Assembly (NCBI GenBank): GCA_900541145.1
Contig: UQIH01000005.1
Span: 53,931-117,930 of the forward strand
Length of the DNA stretch: 64,000 nt
Direction of reading: 5' to 3'
Source of the DNA: an uncultured Collinsella sp.
Lineage (GTDB): Bacteria > Actinomycetota > Coriobacteriia > Coriobacteriales > Coriobacteriaceae
Of the stretch, positions 51,255 through 58,914 are shown one piece after another. The notes under the pieces are model-generated. The model was not told the origin of the DNA, made no database searches, and saw only the letters and a list, made by a program, of their open reading frames with translations. Both the position numbers and the translations under genes were made by a program. Numbering within the stretch: position 1 is the first letter of the stretch; every line of letters starts with the position of its first letter.

Positions 51255-52495
51255 ATGACGAAAGGTCTGCACGTGCCTTCCGAGATCGGCAAGCTCAGGA
51301 AGGTCTGCCTGCACCGTCCCGGCGACGAGCTCCTCAACCTGCCGCCCGACGAGCTCGAGCGACTCCTGTTCGACGACGTCCCGTTCCTGGAGGTCGCGCA
51401 GCAGGAGCACGACACCTTCGCCCAGATCCTGAGGGACCAGGGCGTGGAGGTCCTCTATCTCGAGAACCTCGTCGCCGAGGTGTTCGACCAGGTCCCCGGC
51501 GCCCGCGCCGAGTTCACCGACCAGTACATCGCCGAGGCCGGCATCCGCGGCCAGCACATGCCGCAGATCGTCCGCGAGAAGCTGGACTCCATCGAGGACA
51601 ACCTCGAGTTCGTCAAGAAGACCATGGCCGGCATGACCAAGTCCGAGATCGACATGCCCCTCACGGCCTCCACGACCCTCGACTCCCTGGTCAACTCCGA
51701 GTCCGAGTCCGACCTGATCATCGACCCGATGCCCAACCTCTACTTCACCCGCGACCCGTTCGCGGTCGTCGGCGAGGGCGTCAACCTCAACCGCATGTAC
51801 TCGGTCACCCGCAACCGCGAGACCCTGTACGGCAAGTACGTCTTCAAGTACCACCCCGACTACAAGGACGTCTCGCTGTACTTCCGCCGCGACTGCCAGT
51901 TCCACACCGAGGGCGGCGACGTGCTGAACATCAACGAGAAGACCCTCGCCGTCGGCATCTCCCAGCGCACCCAGGCCGCCGCGATCGACGTCATGGCCCA
52001 GAACATCTTCTGGAACTCCGACTCCAAGGTCGAGCGCATCCTGGCCTTCGACATCCCGGTCTCGCGCGCCTTCATGCACCTCGACACGGTCTTCACCCAG
52101 ATCGACGTCGATAAGTTCACGATCCACCCCGCCATCATGGGCACCCTGCGCGTCTACGAGCTGACCGCCGGCAAGAACCCGGGCGACGTGAACATCCGCC
52201 TGATCGAGGACACCCTCGAGCACGTCCTGGAGGACGCCACCGGCGTCGACCAGGTCAAGCTGATCCCCTGCGGCGGCGGCGACCCGATCGCGGCCTCCCG
52301 CGAGCAGTGGAACGACGGCTCCAACACCCTGTGCGTCGAGCCCGGCAAGATCTGCGTCTACGCCCGCAACGCCGTCACCAACGACGTGCTGTACAAGGAG
52401 GGCCTGGACCTTCTCGTCGTGCCCTCCGCCGAGCTCTCCCGCGGCCGCGGCGGCCCGCGCTGCATGAGCATGCCCTTCTGGCGCGAGGACCTCTA
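51231..52495 (+). repeat. 1,265-bp perfect direct repeat, copy 1 (arcA)
   Basis: From the ribosome-binding-site region (GGCCCGAAAG..) to the second base of the stop codon, the sequence appears identical to 54318-55582. Translations agree in the coding frame and in several antisense frames. Confidence 0.9.
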
Positions 52496-52496
52496 G
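51255..52496 (+). CDS. arcA: Arginine deiminase, copy 1
   Basis: Hydrolyses arginine to citrulline and ammonia, first step of the ADI pathway. 413 residues with FTRDPFAVVGEGV, RRDCQFHTEGGDVLNI (catalytic Asp/His region), HLDTVFTQID, and the nucleophile C403 in RCMSMPFWRED. ATG 51255 follows GGTAGGAGG. Codons are almost entirely C/G-ending, far more than in neighbours, as for a very highly expressed gene. Stop is TAG. An identical protein is encoded at 54342-55583. Confidence 0.95.
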   Translation: MTKGLHVPSEIGKLRKVCLHRPGDELLNLPPDELERLLFDDVPFLEVAQQEHDTFAQILRDQGVEVLYLENLVAEVFDQVPGARAEFTDQYIAEAGIRGQHMPQIVREKLDSIEDNLEFVKKTMAGMTKSEIDMPLTASTTLDSLVNSESESDLIIDPMPNLYFTRDPFAVVGEGVNLNRMYSVTRNRETLYGKYVFKYHPDYKDVSLYFRRDCQFHTEGGDVLNINEKTLAVGISQRTQAAAIDVMAQNIFWNSDSKVERILAFDIPVSRAFMHLDTVFTQIDVDKFTIHPAIMGTLRVYELTAGKNPGDVNIRLIEDTLEHVLEDATGVDQVKLIPCGGGDPIAASREQWNDGSNTLCVEPGKICVYARNAVTNDVLYKEGLDLLVVPSAELSRGRGGPRCMSMPFWREDL

Positions 52497-52556
52497 GGTC
52501 TTCTAGGACCCGTACAGGTCATAATACATACATCTAGCTGCCATTAGATGTCTCCC

Positions 52557-52595
52557 ATTGGGGCGGTGCGGGTTTTCGCACCGCCCCAATCTTGT
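52557..52595 (+). terminator. Terminator of arcA copy 1
   Basis: 14-bp perfect stem ATTGGGGCGGTGCG / CGCACCGCCCCAAT followed by CTTGT. Confidence 0.82.
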
Positions 52596-52645
52596 ATGAG
52601 GAACGTCAACACGATTGGATGACTGCTTTTGTAAGGAGCTTGGCC

Positions 52646-53770
52646 ATGGACATCAAGACGATTGGCGTTGAGGAATGGCTCAACGTTTGGGAGAAGAGCG
52701 CCACGTGGGACATCGCCCAGTCGACGATCTCGTCGCTCACCATGGGCGAGCTGCGCGCGCTTGATGAACAGGACGGCGCCACGTTCTACGAGCGCCTGGA
52801 TCGCGAGAAGATGAACTACGGCTGGATCGAGGGCTCGCCGGAGTTTAAGGCCGAGGTTGCCAAGCTGTATCGTCGGGAGGTCAATCCCGATCACATTCTG
52901 CAGACCAATGGCTGCACGGGCGCTAACCTCAACGCCATCATGGCTGTGGTCGAGCCCGGCGACCATGTTATCGCCGAGTGGCCCACCTACGCGCCGCTCT
53001 ACGAGATTCCGCGCACGCTGGGCGCCGAGGTCGAGTATTGGGAGCTTCGCGAGGAACTCGGCTGGAAGCCCGATATCGAGGAACTCAAGCGCTTGGTGCG
53101 CCCCAACACCAGACTCATCTGCATCAACAACGCATCGAACCCCATCGGTACGGTGCTCGATGCCGATATGCTCGGCCAGATTGCCGAGATCGCCCGTTCG
53201 GTGGGCGCCTACGTGCTGTGCGACGAGGTGTATCTGCCGCTTGAGAACACCGAGGCCTTTATGTCGATGGCTGACGTGTACGAGAATGCCATTGTCACCA
53301 ACTCGGTGTCCAAGACCTATTCGACGCCTGCGGCCCGCGTGGGCTGGGTCGTGGCAGACGAAGAGATATCCAGCCGCATCCGCACCTATCGCGATTACAC
53401 CATGATCTGCGGCGGCGTGTTCAACGATGCCCTGGCGACCTATGTGCTTGAGCACAAGGACAAGATCCTTGAGCGCAATCGCAAGATTGTGTTTGGCAAC
53501 CGCGATATCGCGCAGGCTTGGATCGATACGCAGCACCGCGTTTCCTGGACGGCGCCGCAGGGCGTGTCCACCTCGTTTATCCAGCTTGATATTCCCGAGG
53601 ACGACGAGGAGTTCTGCAAGCGCCTGCTGTCCGAGAGGGGAGTGCTGCTGGTACCCGGCAGCCGCTTTGAGCTTCCCTGCGGCGCACGCCTGGGCTACTG
53701 CGCGAGCGAGGACGTTCTGCGCGAGGGCCTGAGGCTTTTGGGCGAGGCACTGGCGGAGTTCGATCGCTAG
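52646..53770 (+). CDS. PLP-dependent class I/II aminotransferase
   Basis: 374 residues from ATG 52646 (TAAGGAG at 52632-52638). PLP motifs: NGCTGANLNAIMA, NNASNPIGTVLD, CDEVYLPL and the lysine in SVSKTYSTPAARVGWV. It lies between the two arcA copies, with its own terminator, so it may act on arginine, citrulline or ornithine or on the pyruvate pool. Capreomycidine-synthase-like and MalY-like proteins share this fold; specificity cannot be told. Confidence 0.85.
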   Translation: MDIKTIGVEEWLNVWEKSATWDIAQSTISSLTMGELRALDEQDGATFYERLDREKMNYGWIEGSPEFKAEVAKLYRREVNPDHILQTNGCTGANLNAIMAVVEPGDHVIAEWPTYAPLYEIPRTLGAEVEYWELREELGWKPDIEELKRLVRPNTRLICINNASNPIGTVLDADMLGQIAEIARSVGAYVLCDEVYLPLENTEAFMSMADVYENAIVTNSVSKTYSTPAARVGWVVADEEISSRIRTYRDYTMICGGVFNDALATYVLEHKDKILERNRKIVFGNRDIAQAWIDTQHRVSWTAPQGVSTSFIQLDIPEDDEEFCKRLLSERGVLLVPGSRFELPCGARLGYCASEDVLREGLRLLGEALAEFDR

Positions 53771-54341
53771 GATTCCGATGATCTTCGAGGGCCTTATCCA
53801 AATTAGCCGAAGATAATCGAAAACGGACCCATCCCTAGTGAAGCGGGTCCGTTTTTCTATACCGAGAAGTCAAGTTGTTACAAATGGAGCCGTAAAGCGA
53901 GTCGGTATCCGCTGGGCCTTATACTGAGTTTCCGGTGAACGGTATCAAGCGTCTGGTAAACGGTAATTTATTTACCAGAAATGAATAGGACAAACTTTTT
54001 TCTGAATAAAAATGAAAATGGTTGAGACACGGTATGAACCGCTAATTCTATTCATAGCTTTATTGGAAATATGCAATATGAGGGTGGTTTAGCAAAGTTT
54101 AGTTCCATTTGATTTTAGGATTGAAAACGCGTTTAAGCACGTAAATACGCTTTATTAAGATGAAGTGTGCCATGCGTGAAGTATATGTGTATGCCGTTCA
54201 CCCCCTATAAAAAACCGTTCGGGGGCAAGGTGGAAGTATGAGCTGATTTTGGATATAAATATGTCGTCAGCAATAACGCCTCACACGGAGGGGCGCTAAC
54301 GAATCGGCCCTGACAAGGGCCCGAAAGAAAGGTAGGAGGCC
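53771..54341 (+). promoter_or_regulatory. Regulatory region of arcA copy 2
   Basis: AT-rich 571 bases with no gene. Contains GTGAACGGTAT (53935-53945), GGTAAACGGTAA followed by the inverted repeat GGTAA-TTTAT-TTACC (about 53955-53976), ATGCCGTTCAC (54191-54201), ACCGTTCGGGGGC (54214-54226) and, 40 bases on, the -10 TATAAA (54254-54259). Same architecture as upstream of copy 1. Confidence 0.6.
53820..53856 (+). terminator. Terminator of the aminotransferase gene
   Basis: AAAACGGACCC / GGGTCCGTTTT followed by T; 14-base loop. Confidence 0.85.
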
Positions 54342-55582
54342 ATGACGAAAGGTCTGCACGTGCCTTCCGAGATCGGCAAGCTCAGGAAGGTCTGCCTGCA
54401 CCGTCCCGGCGACGAGCTCCTCAACCTGCCGCCCGACGAGCTCGAGCGACTCCTGTTCGACGACGTCCCGTTCCTGGAGGTCGCGCAGCAGGAGCACGAC
54501 ACCTTCGCCCAGATCCTGAGGGACCAGGGCGTGGAGGTCCTCTATCTCGAGAACCTCGTCGCCGAGGTGTTCGACCAGGTCCCCGGCGCCCGCGCCGAGT
54601 TCACCGACCAGTACATCGCCGAGGCCGGCATCCGCGGCCAGCACATGCCGCAGATCGTCCGCGAGAAGCTGGACTCCATCGAGGACAACCTCGAGTTCGT
54701 CAAGAAGACCATGGCCGGCATGACCAAGTCCGAGATCGACATGCCCCTCACGGCCTCCACGACCCTCGACTCCCTGGTCAACTCCGAGTCCGAGTCCGAC
54801 CTGATCATCGACCCGATGCCCAACCTCTACTTCACCCGCGACCCGTTCGCGGTCGTCGGCGAGGGCGTCAACCTCAACCGCATGTACTCGGTCACCCGCA
54901 ACCGCGAGACCCTGTACGGCAAGTACGTCTTCAAGTACCACCCCGACTACAAGGACGTCTCGCTGTACTTCCGCCGCGACTGCCAGTTCCACACCGAGGG
55001 CGGCGACGTGCTGAACATCAACGAGAAGACCCTCGCCGTCGGCATCTCCCAGCGCACCCAGGCCGCCGCGATCGACGTCATGGCCCAGAACATCTTCTGG
55101 AACTCCGACTCCAAGGTCGAGCGCATCCTGGCCTTCGACATCCCGGTCTCGCGCGCCTTCATGCACCTCGACACGGTCTTCACCCAGATCGACGTCGATA
55201 AGTTCACGATCCACCCCGCCATCATGGGCACCCTGCGCGTCTACGAGCTGACCGCCGGCAAGAACCCGGGCGACGTGAACATCCGCCTGATCGAGGACAC
55301 CCTCGAGCACGTCCTGGAGGACGCCACCGGCGTCGACCAGGTCAAGCTGATCCCCTGCGGCGGCGGCGACCCGATCGCGGCCTCCCGCGAGCAGTGGAAC
55401 GACGGCTCCAACACCCTGTGCGTCGAGCCCGGCAAGATCTGCGTCTACGCCCGCAACGCCGTCACCAACGACGTGCTGTACAAGGAGGGCCTGGACCTTC
55501 TCGTCGTGCCCTCCGCCGAGCTCTCCCGCGGCCGCGGCGGCCCGCGCTGCATGAGCATGCCCTTCTGGCGCGAGGACCTCTA
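54318..55582 (+). repeat. 1,265-bp perfect direct repeat, copy 2 (arcA)
   Basis: Identical partner of 51231-52495, offset 3,087 bases. Flanks on both sides are unrelated except for the promoter motifs, so identity stops sharply at the gene borders. Confidence 0.9.
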
Positions 55583-55583
55583 A
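54342..55583 (+). CDS. arcA: Arginine deiminase, copy 2
   Basis: Same 413-residue protein as copy 1, with the same ribosome binding site but stop TAA. This copy is followed after 105 bases by ornithine carbamoyltransferase and the carrier gene, so it is the one in the classical arc arrangement. Two hairpins (55596-55624 and 55629-55643) lie in the gap and could set the ratio of the two products. Confidence 0.95.
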   Translation: MTKGLHVPSEIGKLRKVCLHRPGDELLNLPPDELERLLFDDVPFLEVAQQEHDTFAQILRDQGVEVLYLENLVAEVFDQVPGARAEFTDQYIAEAGIRGQHMPQIVREKLDSIEDNLEFVKKTMAGMTKSEIDMPLTASTTLDSLVNSESESDLIIDPMPNLYFTRDPFAVVGEGVNLNRMYSVTRNRETLYGKYVFKYHPDYKDVSLYFRRDCQFHTEGGDVLNINEKTLAVGISQRTQAAAIDVMAQNIFWNSDSKVERILAFDIPVSRAFMHLDTVFTQIDVDKFTIHPAIMGTLRVYELTAGKNPGDVNIRLIEDTLEHVLEDATGVDQVKLIPCGGGDPIAASREQWNDGSNTLCVEPGKICVYARNAVTNDVLYKEGLDLLVVPSAELSRGRGGPRCMSMPFWREDL

Positions 55584-55595
55584 GTCTTTCCGTTT

Positions 55596-55643
55596 CCGGT
55601 GCGGTCCCCCTACAACCGCACCGGCTTCGCCCGTTAAACGGGC
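55596..55643 (+). terminator. Tandem hairpins between arcA copy 2 and the ornithine carbamoyltransferase gene
   Basis: CCGGTGCGGT / ACCGCACCGG, then GCCCGTT-A-AACGGGC. No T-run, so a processing or partial-termination signal is more likely than a strong terminator. Confidence 0.6.
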
Positions 55644-55688
55644 AACACTGATACTTACGTAATTCATTTCTTCGAAAGGAATCGAACC

Positions 55689-56684
55689 ATGGGTGTTAAC
55701 CTCTCCGGCCGTAGCTTCCTCAAGCTTCTCGACCTCACCACCGAGGAGATCGAGTACCTGCTCAAGCTCTCCAAGAACTTCAAGGATATGAAGCGCGCTG
55801 GCGTTCCGCATCGCTATCTCGAGGGCAAGAACATCGTTCTGCTCTTCCAGAAGACCTCCACTCGTACCCGCTGCGCCTTCGAGGTCGGCGGCATGGACCT
55901 GGGCATGGGCGTGACCTATCTCGATCCCGGTTCGTCGCAGATGGGCAAGAAGGAGTCCATCGAGGACACCGCCCGCGTTCTCGGCCGCATGTATGACGGC
56001 ATCGAGTTCCGTGGCTTTGCCCAGGACGACGTCGAGGAGCTCGCTGCTAAGTCCGGCGTGCCCGTGTGGAACGGCCTGACCACTGAGTGGCATCCCACCC
56101 AGATGCTCGCCGATATCCTGACCGTCCAGGAGAACTTCAACTACGACATCAAGGGCAAGACCCTCGTCTTCATGGGCGACTGCAAGAACAACGTCGCTCG
56201 CTCCCTCATGGTCGTCTGCTCCAAGCTCGGCATGAACTTCGTGGCCTGCGGCCCCGAGGAGTGCATGCCCGCCGACGACGTCATCGAGGCCTGCAAGCCC
56301 ATCGCCGAGGCCAACGGTTGCACCATCAAGCTGACCACCGACGTCAAGGACGGCGTCACCGGTGCCGACGTTATCTACACCGACGTGTGGGTCTCCATGG
56401 GCGAGCCCGACGAGGTCTGGGCCGAGCGTATCGCTCAGCTCACCCCGTATCGTGTTACCTCCGAGGTCATGGCTATGGCCAACCCGGGCGCCATCTTCCT
56501 GCACTGCCTGCCCAGCTTCCACGACACCAACACCACCATTGGCGCCGAGAAGTGCGAGCAGTTCGGCATCACCGAGCAGGAGGTCACCGACGAGGTCTTC
56601 GAGAGCCCCGCTTCCAAGGTCTTCGACGAGGCCGAGAACCGCATGCACACCATCAAGGCTGTCATGTACGCCACGCTCAAGTAA
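55689..56684 (+). CDS. arcB: Ornithine carbamoyltransferase (catabolic, ADI pathway)
   Basis: Phosphorolyses citrulline to ornithine and carbamoyl phosphate. 331 residues with the carbamoyl-phosphate loop STRTR (FQKTSTRTRCAFE), HPTQMLADILT, and HCLPSFHD containing the catalytic Cys (usual form HCLPAFHD). ATG 55689 with AAAGGA upstream. The catabolic role is inferred from its place after arcA. Confidence 0.93.
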   Translation: MGVNLSGRSFLKLLDLTTEEIEYLLKLSKNFKDMKRAGVPHRYLEGKNIVLLFQKTSTRTRCAFEVGGMDLGMGVTYLDPGSSQMGKKESIEDTARVLGRMYDGIEFRGFAQDDVEELAAKSGVPVWNGLTTEWHPTQMLADILTVQENFNYDIKGKTLVFMGDCKNNVARSLMVVCSKLGMNFVACGPEECMPADDVIEACKPIAEANGCTIKLTTDVKDGVTGADVIYTDVWVSMGEPDEVWAERIAQLTPYRVTSEVMAMANPGAIFLHCLPSFHDTNTTIGAEKCEQFGITEQEVTDEVFESPASKVFDEAENRMHTIKAVMYATLK

Positions 56685-56700
56685 GAGCATCTAGCATCTC

Positions 56701-56738
56701 GCTCGGGGTGTCTTGCTGCACACCCCGAGCGGCTTTGT
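56701..56738 (+). terminator. Hairpin after arcB
   Basis: GCTCGGGGTGT / ACACCCCGAGC, followed by GGCTTTG; modest terminator or partial read-through site before the carrier gene. Confidence 0.7.
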
Positions 56739-56831
56739 CTGGTAAATATCTCGCACCAGGCGGCAGGCACGGCACGGAAGAGCCGCTTCGGGCGAGATCA
56801 GTAAATGATTTATGAAGGGGGGATGAGAACT

Positions 56832-58310
56832 ATGACTGAGACCGCTAAGAAAAAGCGCGGTATGCCTTCATCGTTCACCATTCTTCTTGCTCTGCTGGCA
56901 ATTGTCGCAGTGATTACCGTTATCGTCTCCGGCACGTCCGGTGGCGCGGTTACTGCCGCCCGTCTGAGCGATTTCTGCACCGCCCCGATTAAGGGCTTCG
57001 CTGACGCTCTGCCCGTCTGCCTCTTCGTTATGATCCTGGGCGGCTTCCTCGGCATGATGACCGAGACCGGCGCCCTGGACAACGGCATCGCCGTCCTGGT
57101 GCAGAAGCTTAAGGGTAATGAGATCATGCTCATTCCCGTGCTGATGCTCATCTTCTCCCTCGGTGGTACCACCTATGGTATGTGCGAGGAGACCGTTCCC
57201 TTCTACGCCTTGCTTGCCGCTACCATGATGGCCGCTGGCTTCGACCCGATGGTCGGTGCCGCCACCGTCCTGCTCGGCGCTGGCTGCGGCTGCCTGGGCT
57301 CCACGGTTAACCCGTTCGCCGTCGGCGCTGCCGTCGACGCTCTGACCGGCGTTGGCATTGAGGTCAACCAGTCCATCATCATCGGCCTCGGTGCCGTCCT
57401 GTGGATTGTTACCACTGCTATGTCCATCTTCTTCGTCATGAGCTATGCCAAGAAGGTCAAGGCTGACAAGGGTTCCACCATCCTGTCGATGCAGGAGCTC
57501 AAGGACGCCGAAGAGGCTCACGGCAAGGCTGCTTCCGAGGTTCACAATGAGGTCAAGCTCACCGGTCGTCAGAAGGGTGTTCTGATCGCCTTTGCCTTCA
57601 CCTTCGTCGTCATGATCGTCGGCTTCATCCCGCTGGCCGACCTCAACGAGGGCGTCGCCAACTTCTTTGACGCTGGCGCTGTCTACGATGCCGACGGTAA
57701 CGCCGTCGTCCAGGGCTGGTCTGCCCTGATCACCGGCCTGCCCATTGGCCAGTGGTACTTCGACGAGGCTTCCACCTGGTTCTTCCTCATGGCTGTCCTG
57801 ATCGGTATCATCGGTGGCCTGTCCGAGAAGCAGATCGTCAACACCTTCATCACCGGCGCTGCCGACATGATGTCCGTTGTTCTCGTCATCGCCCTCGCTC
57901 GTGGTATCTCCGTCCTCATGGCTAACACCGGCCTCGACGTCTACGTCCTCGACGCTGCCGCCAATGCCCTGGCTGGCCTGTCCGGTGTGATCTTCGCTCC
58001 CATGAGCTTCCTGGTCTACTTCGGCCTGTCCTTCCTGATCCCCTCGACCTCCGGTATGGCCACCGTCTCCATGCCCATCATGGGACCGCTGGCTGTTAAG
58101 CTCGGCTTCTCGCCCGAGGTCATGGTCATGATCTTCTCCGCCGCCATCGGTGTCGTGAACCTGTTCACCCCGACCTCCGGCGCCATCATGGGCGGTCTCG
58201 CCCTGGCCAAGATCGAGTGGACGACCTGGCTCAAGTTTGCCCTTAAGCTCATCGTCGCGCTCTCCGTCGTCTGCGCCATCATCCTGACAGTCGCCTGCGT
58301 GTTGCTCTAA
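56832..58310 (+). CDS. YfcC/DcuC-family carrier, probable arginine/ornithine exchange
   Basis: 492 residues from ATG 56832 (AAGGGGGG at 56815-56822). About 12 hydrophobic segments, with FVMILGGFLGMMTETGALD, LIFSLGGTTYGMCEETVPFYALL and FLIPSTSGMATVSMPIMGPLA, the YfcC pattern. Several YfcC proteins sit in ADI loci as basic amino acid exchangers. That function is inferred here from position after arcA and arcB. Confidence 0.85.
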   Translation: MTETAKKKRGMPSSFTILLALLAIVAVITVIVSGTSGGAVTAARLSDFCTAPIKGFADALPVCLFVMILGGFLGMMTETGALDNGIAVLVQKLKGNEIMLIPVLMLIFSLGGTTYGMCEETVPFYALLAATMMAAGFDPMVGAATVLLGAGCGCLGSTVNPFAVGAAVDALTGVGIEVNQSIIIGLGAVLWIVTTAMSIFFVMSYAKKVKADKGSTILSMQELKDAEEAHGKAASEVHNEVKLTGRQKGVLIAFAFTFVVMIVGFIPLADLNEGVANFFDAGAVYDADGNAVVQGWSALITGLPIGQWYFDEASTWFFLMAVLIGIIGGLSEKQIVNTFITGAADMMSVVLVIALARGISVLMANTGLDVYVLDAAANALAGLSGVIFAPMSFLVYFGLSFLIPSTSGMATVSMPIMGPLAVKLGFSPEVMVMIFSAAIGVVNLFTPTSGAIMGGLALAKIEWTTWLKFALKLIVALSVVCAIILTVACVLL

Positions 58311-58520
58311 GTACCCAACGGGTACCCCACGGAAACCTTGACGATCCTGTAAAGGATCACCTGGTCATCGTCTGTCCGGTGGGGTCAACCCACCGGTAGA
58401 CTCCTACCTTTAGCCCCCTCCCGTTCCGTGCGCGGGAGGGGGCGCACTTATGTTGCGCGGTTCTACGAACCGCGCAACCAGTCGACGCTGCGCGCCGCCC
58501 AGGACGACAATTTGTCATTC

Positions 58521-58562
58521 AAAAGGCAAGGCATGACCAAAAGGTCTATGCCTCGCCTTTTT
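58521..58562 (+). terminator. Terminator of the arc operon
   Basis: AAAAGGCAAGGCAT / ATGCCTCGCCTTTT stem with one mismatch and a T-run. Confidence 0.8.
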
Positions 58563-58738
58563 CATGCCAACTTGTACGTCCTGGACGGCGCTCGCTGTCC
58601 GTCCTCTGCCTGCGGCGCTTTCCATTGTTGGTGCAGAGGGCGCTTTGCCTACTCTGGCGGGCTTTCGCTGGCTTATGCTCAACCTGCGACGTTTCCATTA
58701 TTGATACAAAGGCCAGGTTTGTTTGAACCAAAAAGGGG

Positions 58739-58807
58739 AAGTTGCGGCGGAATAGTTCCTGTTTGGCCGTCTTGAGGGGTTAAACGGGAACTATTTCACC
58801 GCAACTT
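58739..58807. repeat. 26-bp imperfect inverted repeat (AAGTTGCGG..AATAGTTCC)
   Basis: Left arm 58739-58764 and right arm 58782-58807 match at 23 of 26 positions, and two of the differences are G-U compatible in RNA. Loop of 17 bases. Looks like a dispersed palindromic element; I believe similar sequences recur in related genomes but could not search. Confidence 0.65.
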
Positions 58808-58914
58808 ATCGATGGCGTGTTTGGTTGGTGCCAGTTGATTGCTTGGGCGTTGGGGAAGGTCTGCTCCGTTATAATCGCCTAGAACATTAAATGGAAACGG
58901 GACGGGAGCCATAT

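Larger units (their letters stand above)
58311..58914. other. 604-base intergenic region with five hairpins or inverted repeats
   Basis: In order: CCGGTGGG/CCCACCGG (58376-58396), GCCCCCTCCCG/CGGGAGGGGGC (58413-58443), GTTGCGCGGTTC/GAACCGCGCAAC (58452-58478), a terminator (58521-58562), and a 26-bp imperfect inverted repeat (58739-58807). A -10 TATAAT for the next gene lies at 58870-58875. I see no gene in it; the short plus-strand frame 58428-58775 runs through the hairpins. Confidence 0.65.

Noticed and set aside
54267..56690. 807-codon minus-strand open frame opposite arcA copy 2 and arcB
   Set aside because: Antisense shadow caused by strong C/G third positions on the plus strand; its product is Leu/Val/Asp/Gly-rich without any domain pattern.
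58428..58775. 115-codon plus-strand frame downstream of the arc operon
   Set aside because: Runs through three strong hairpins including the operon terminator, without a ribosome binding site or recognisable domain.
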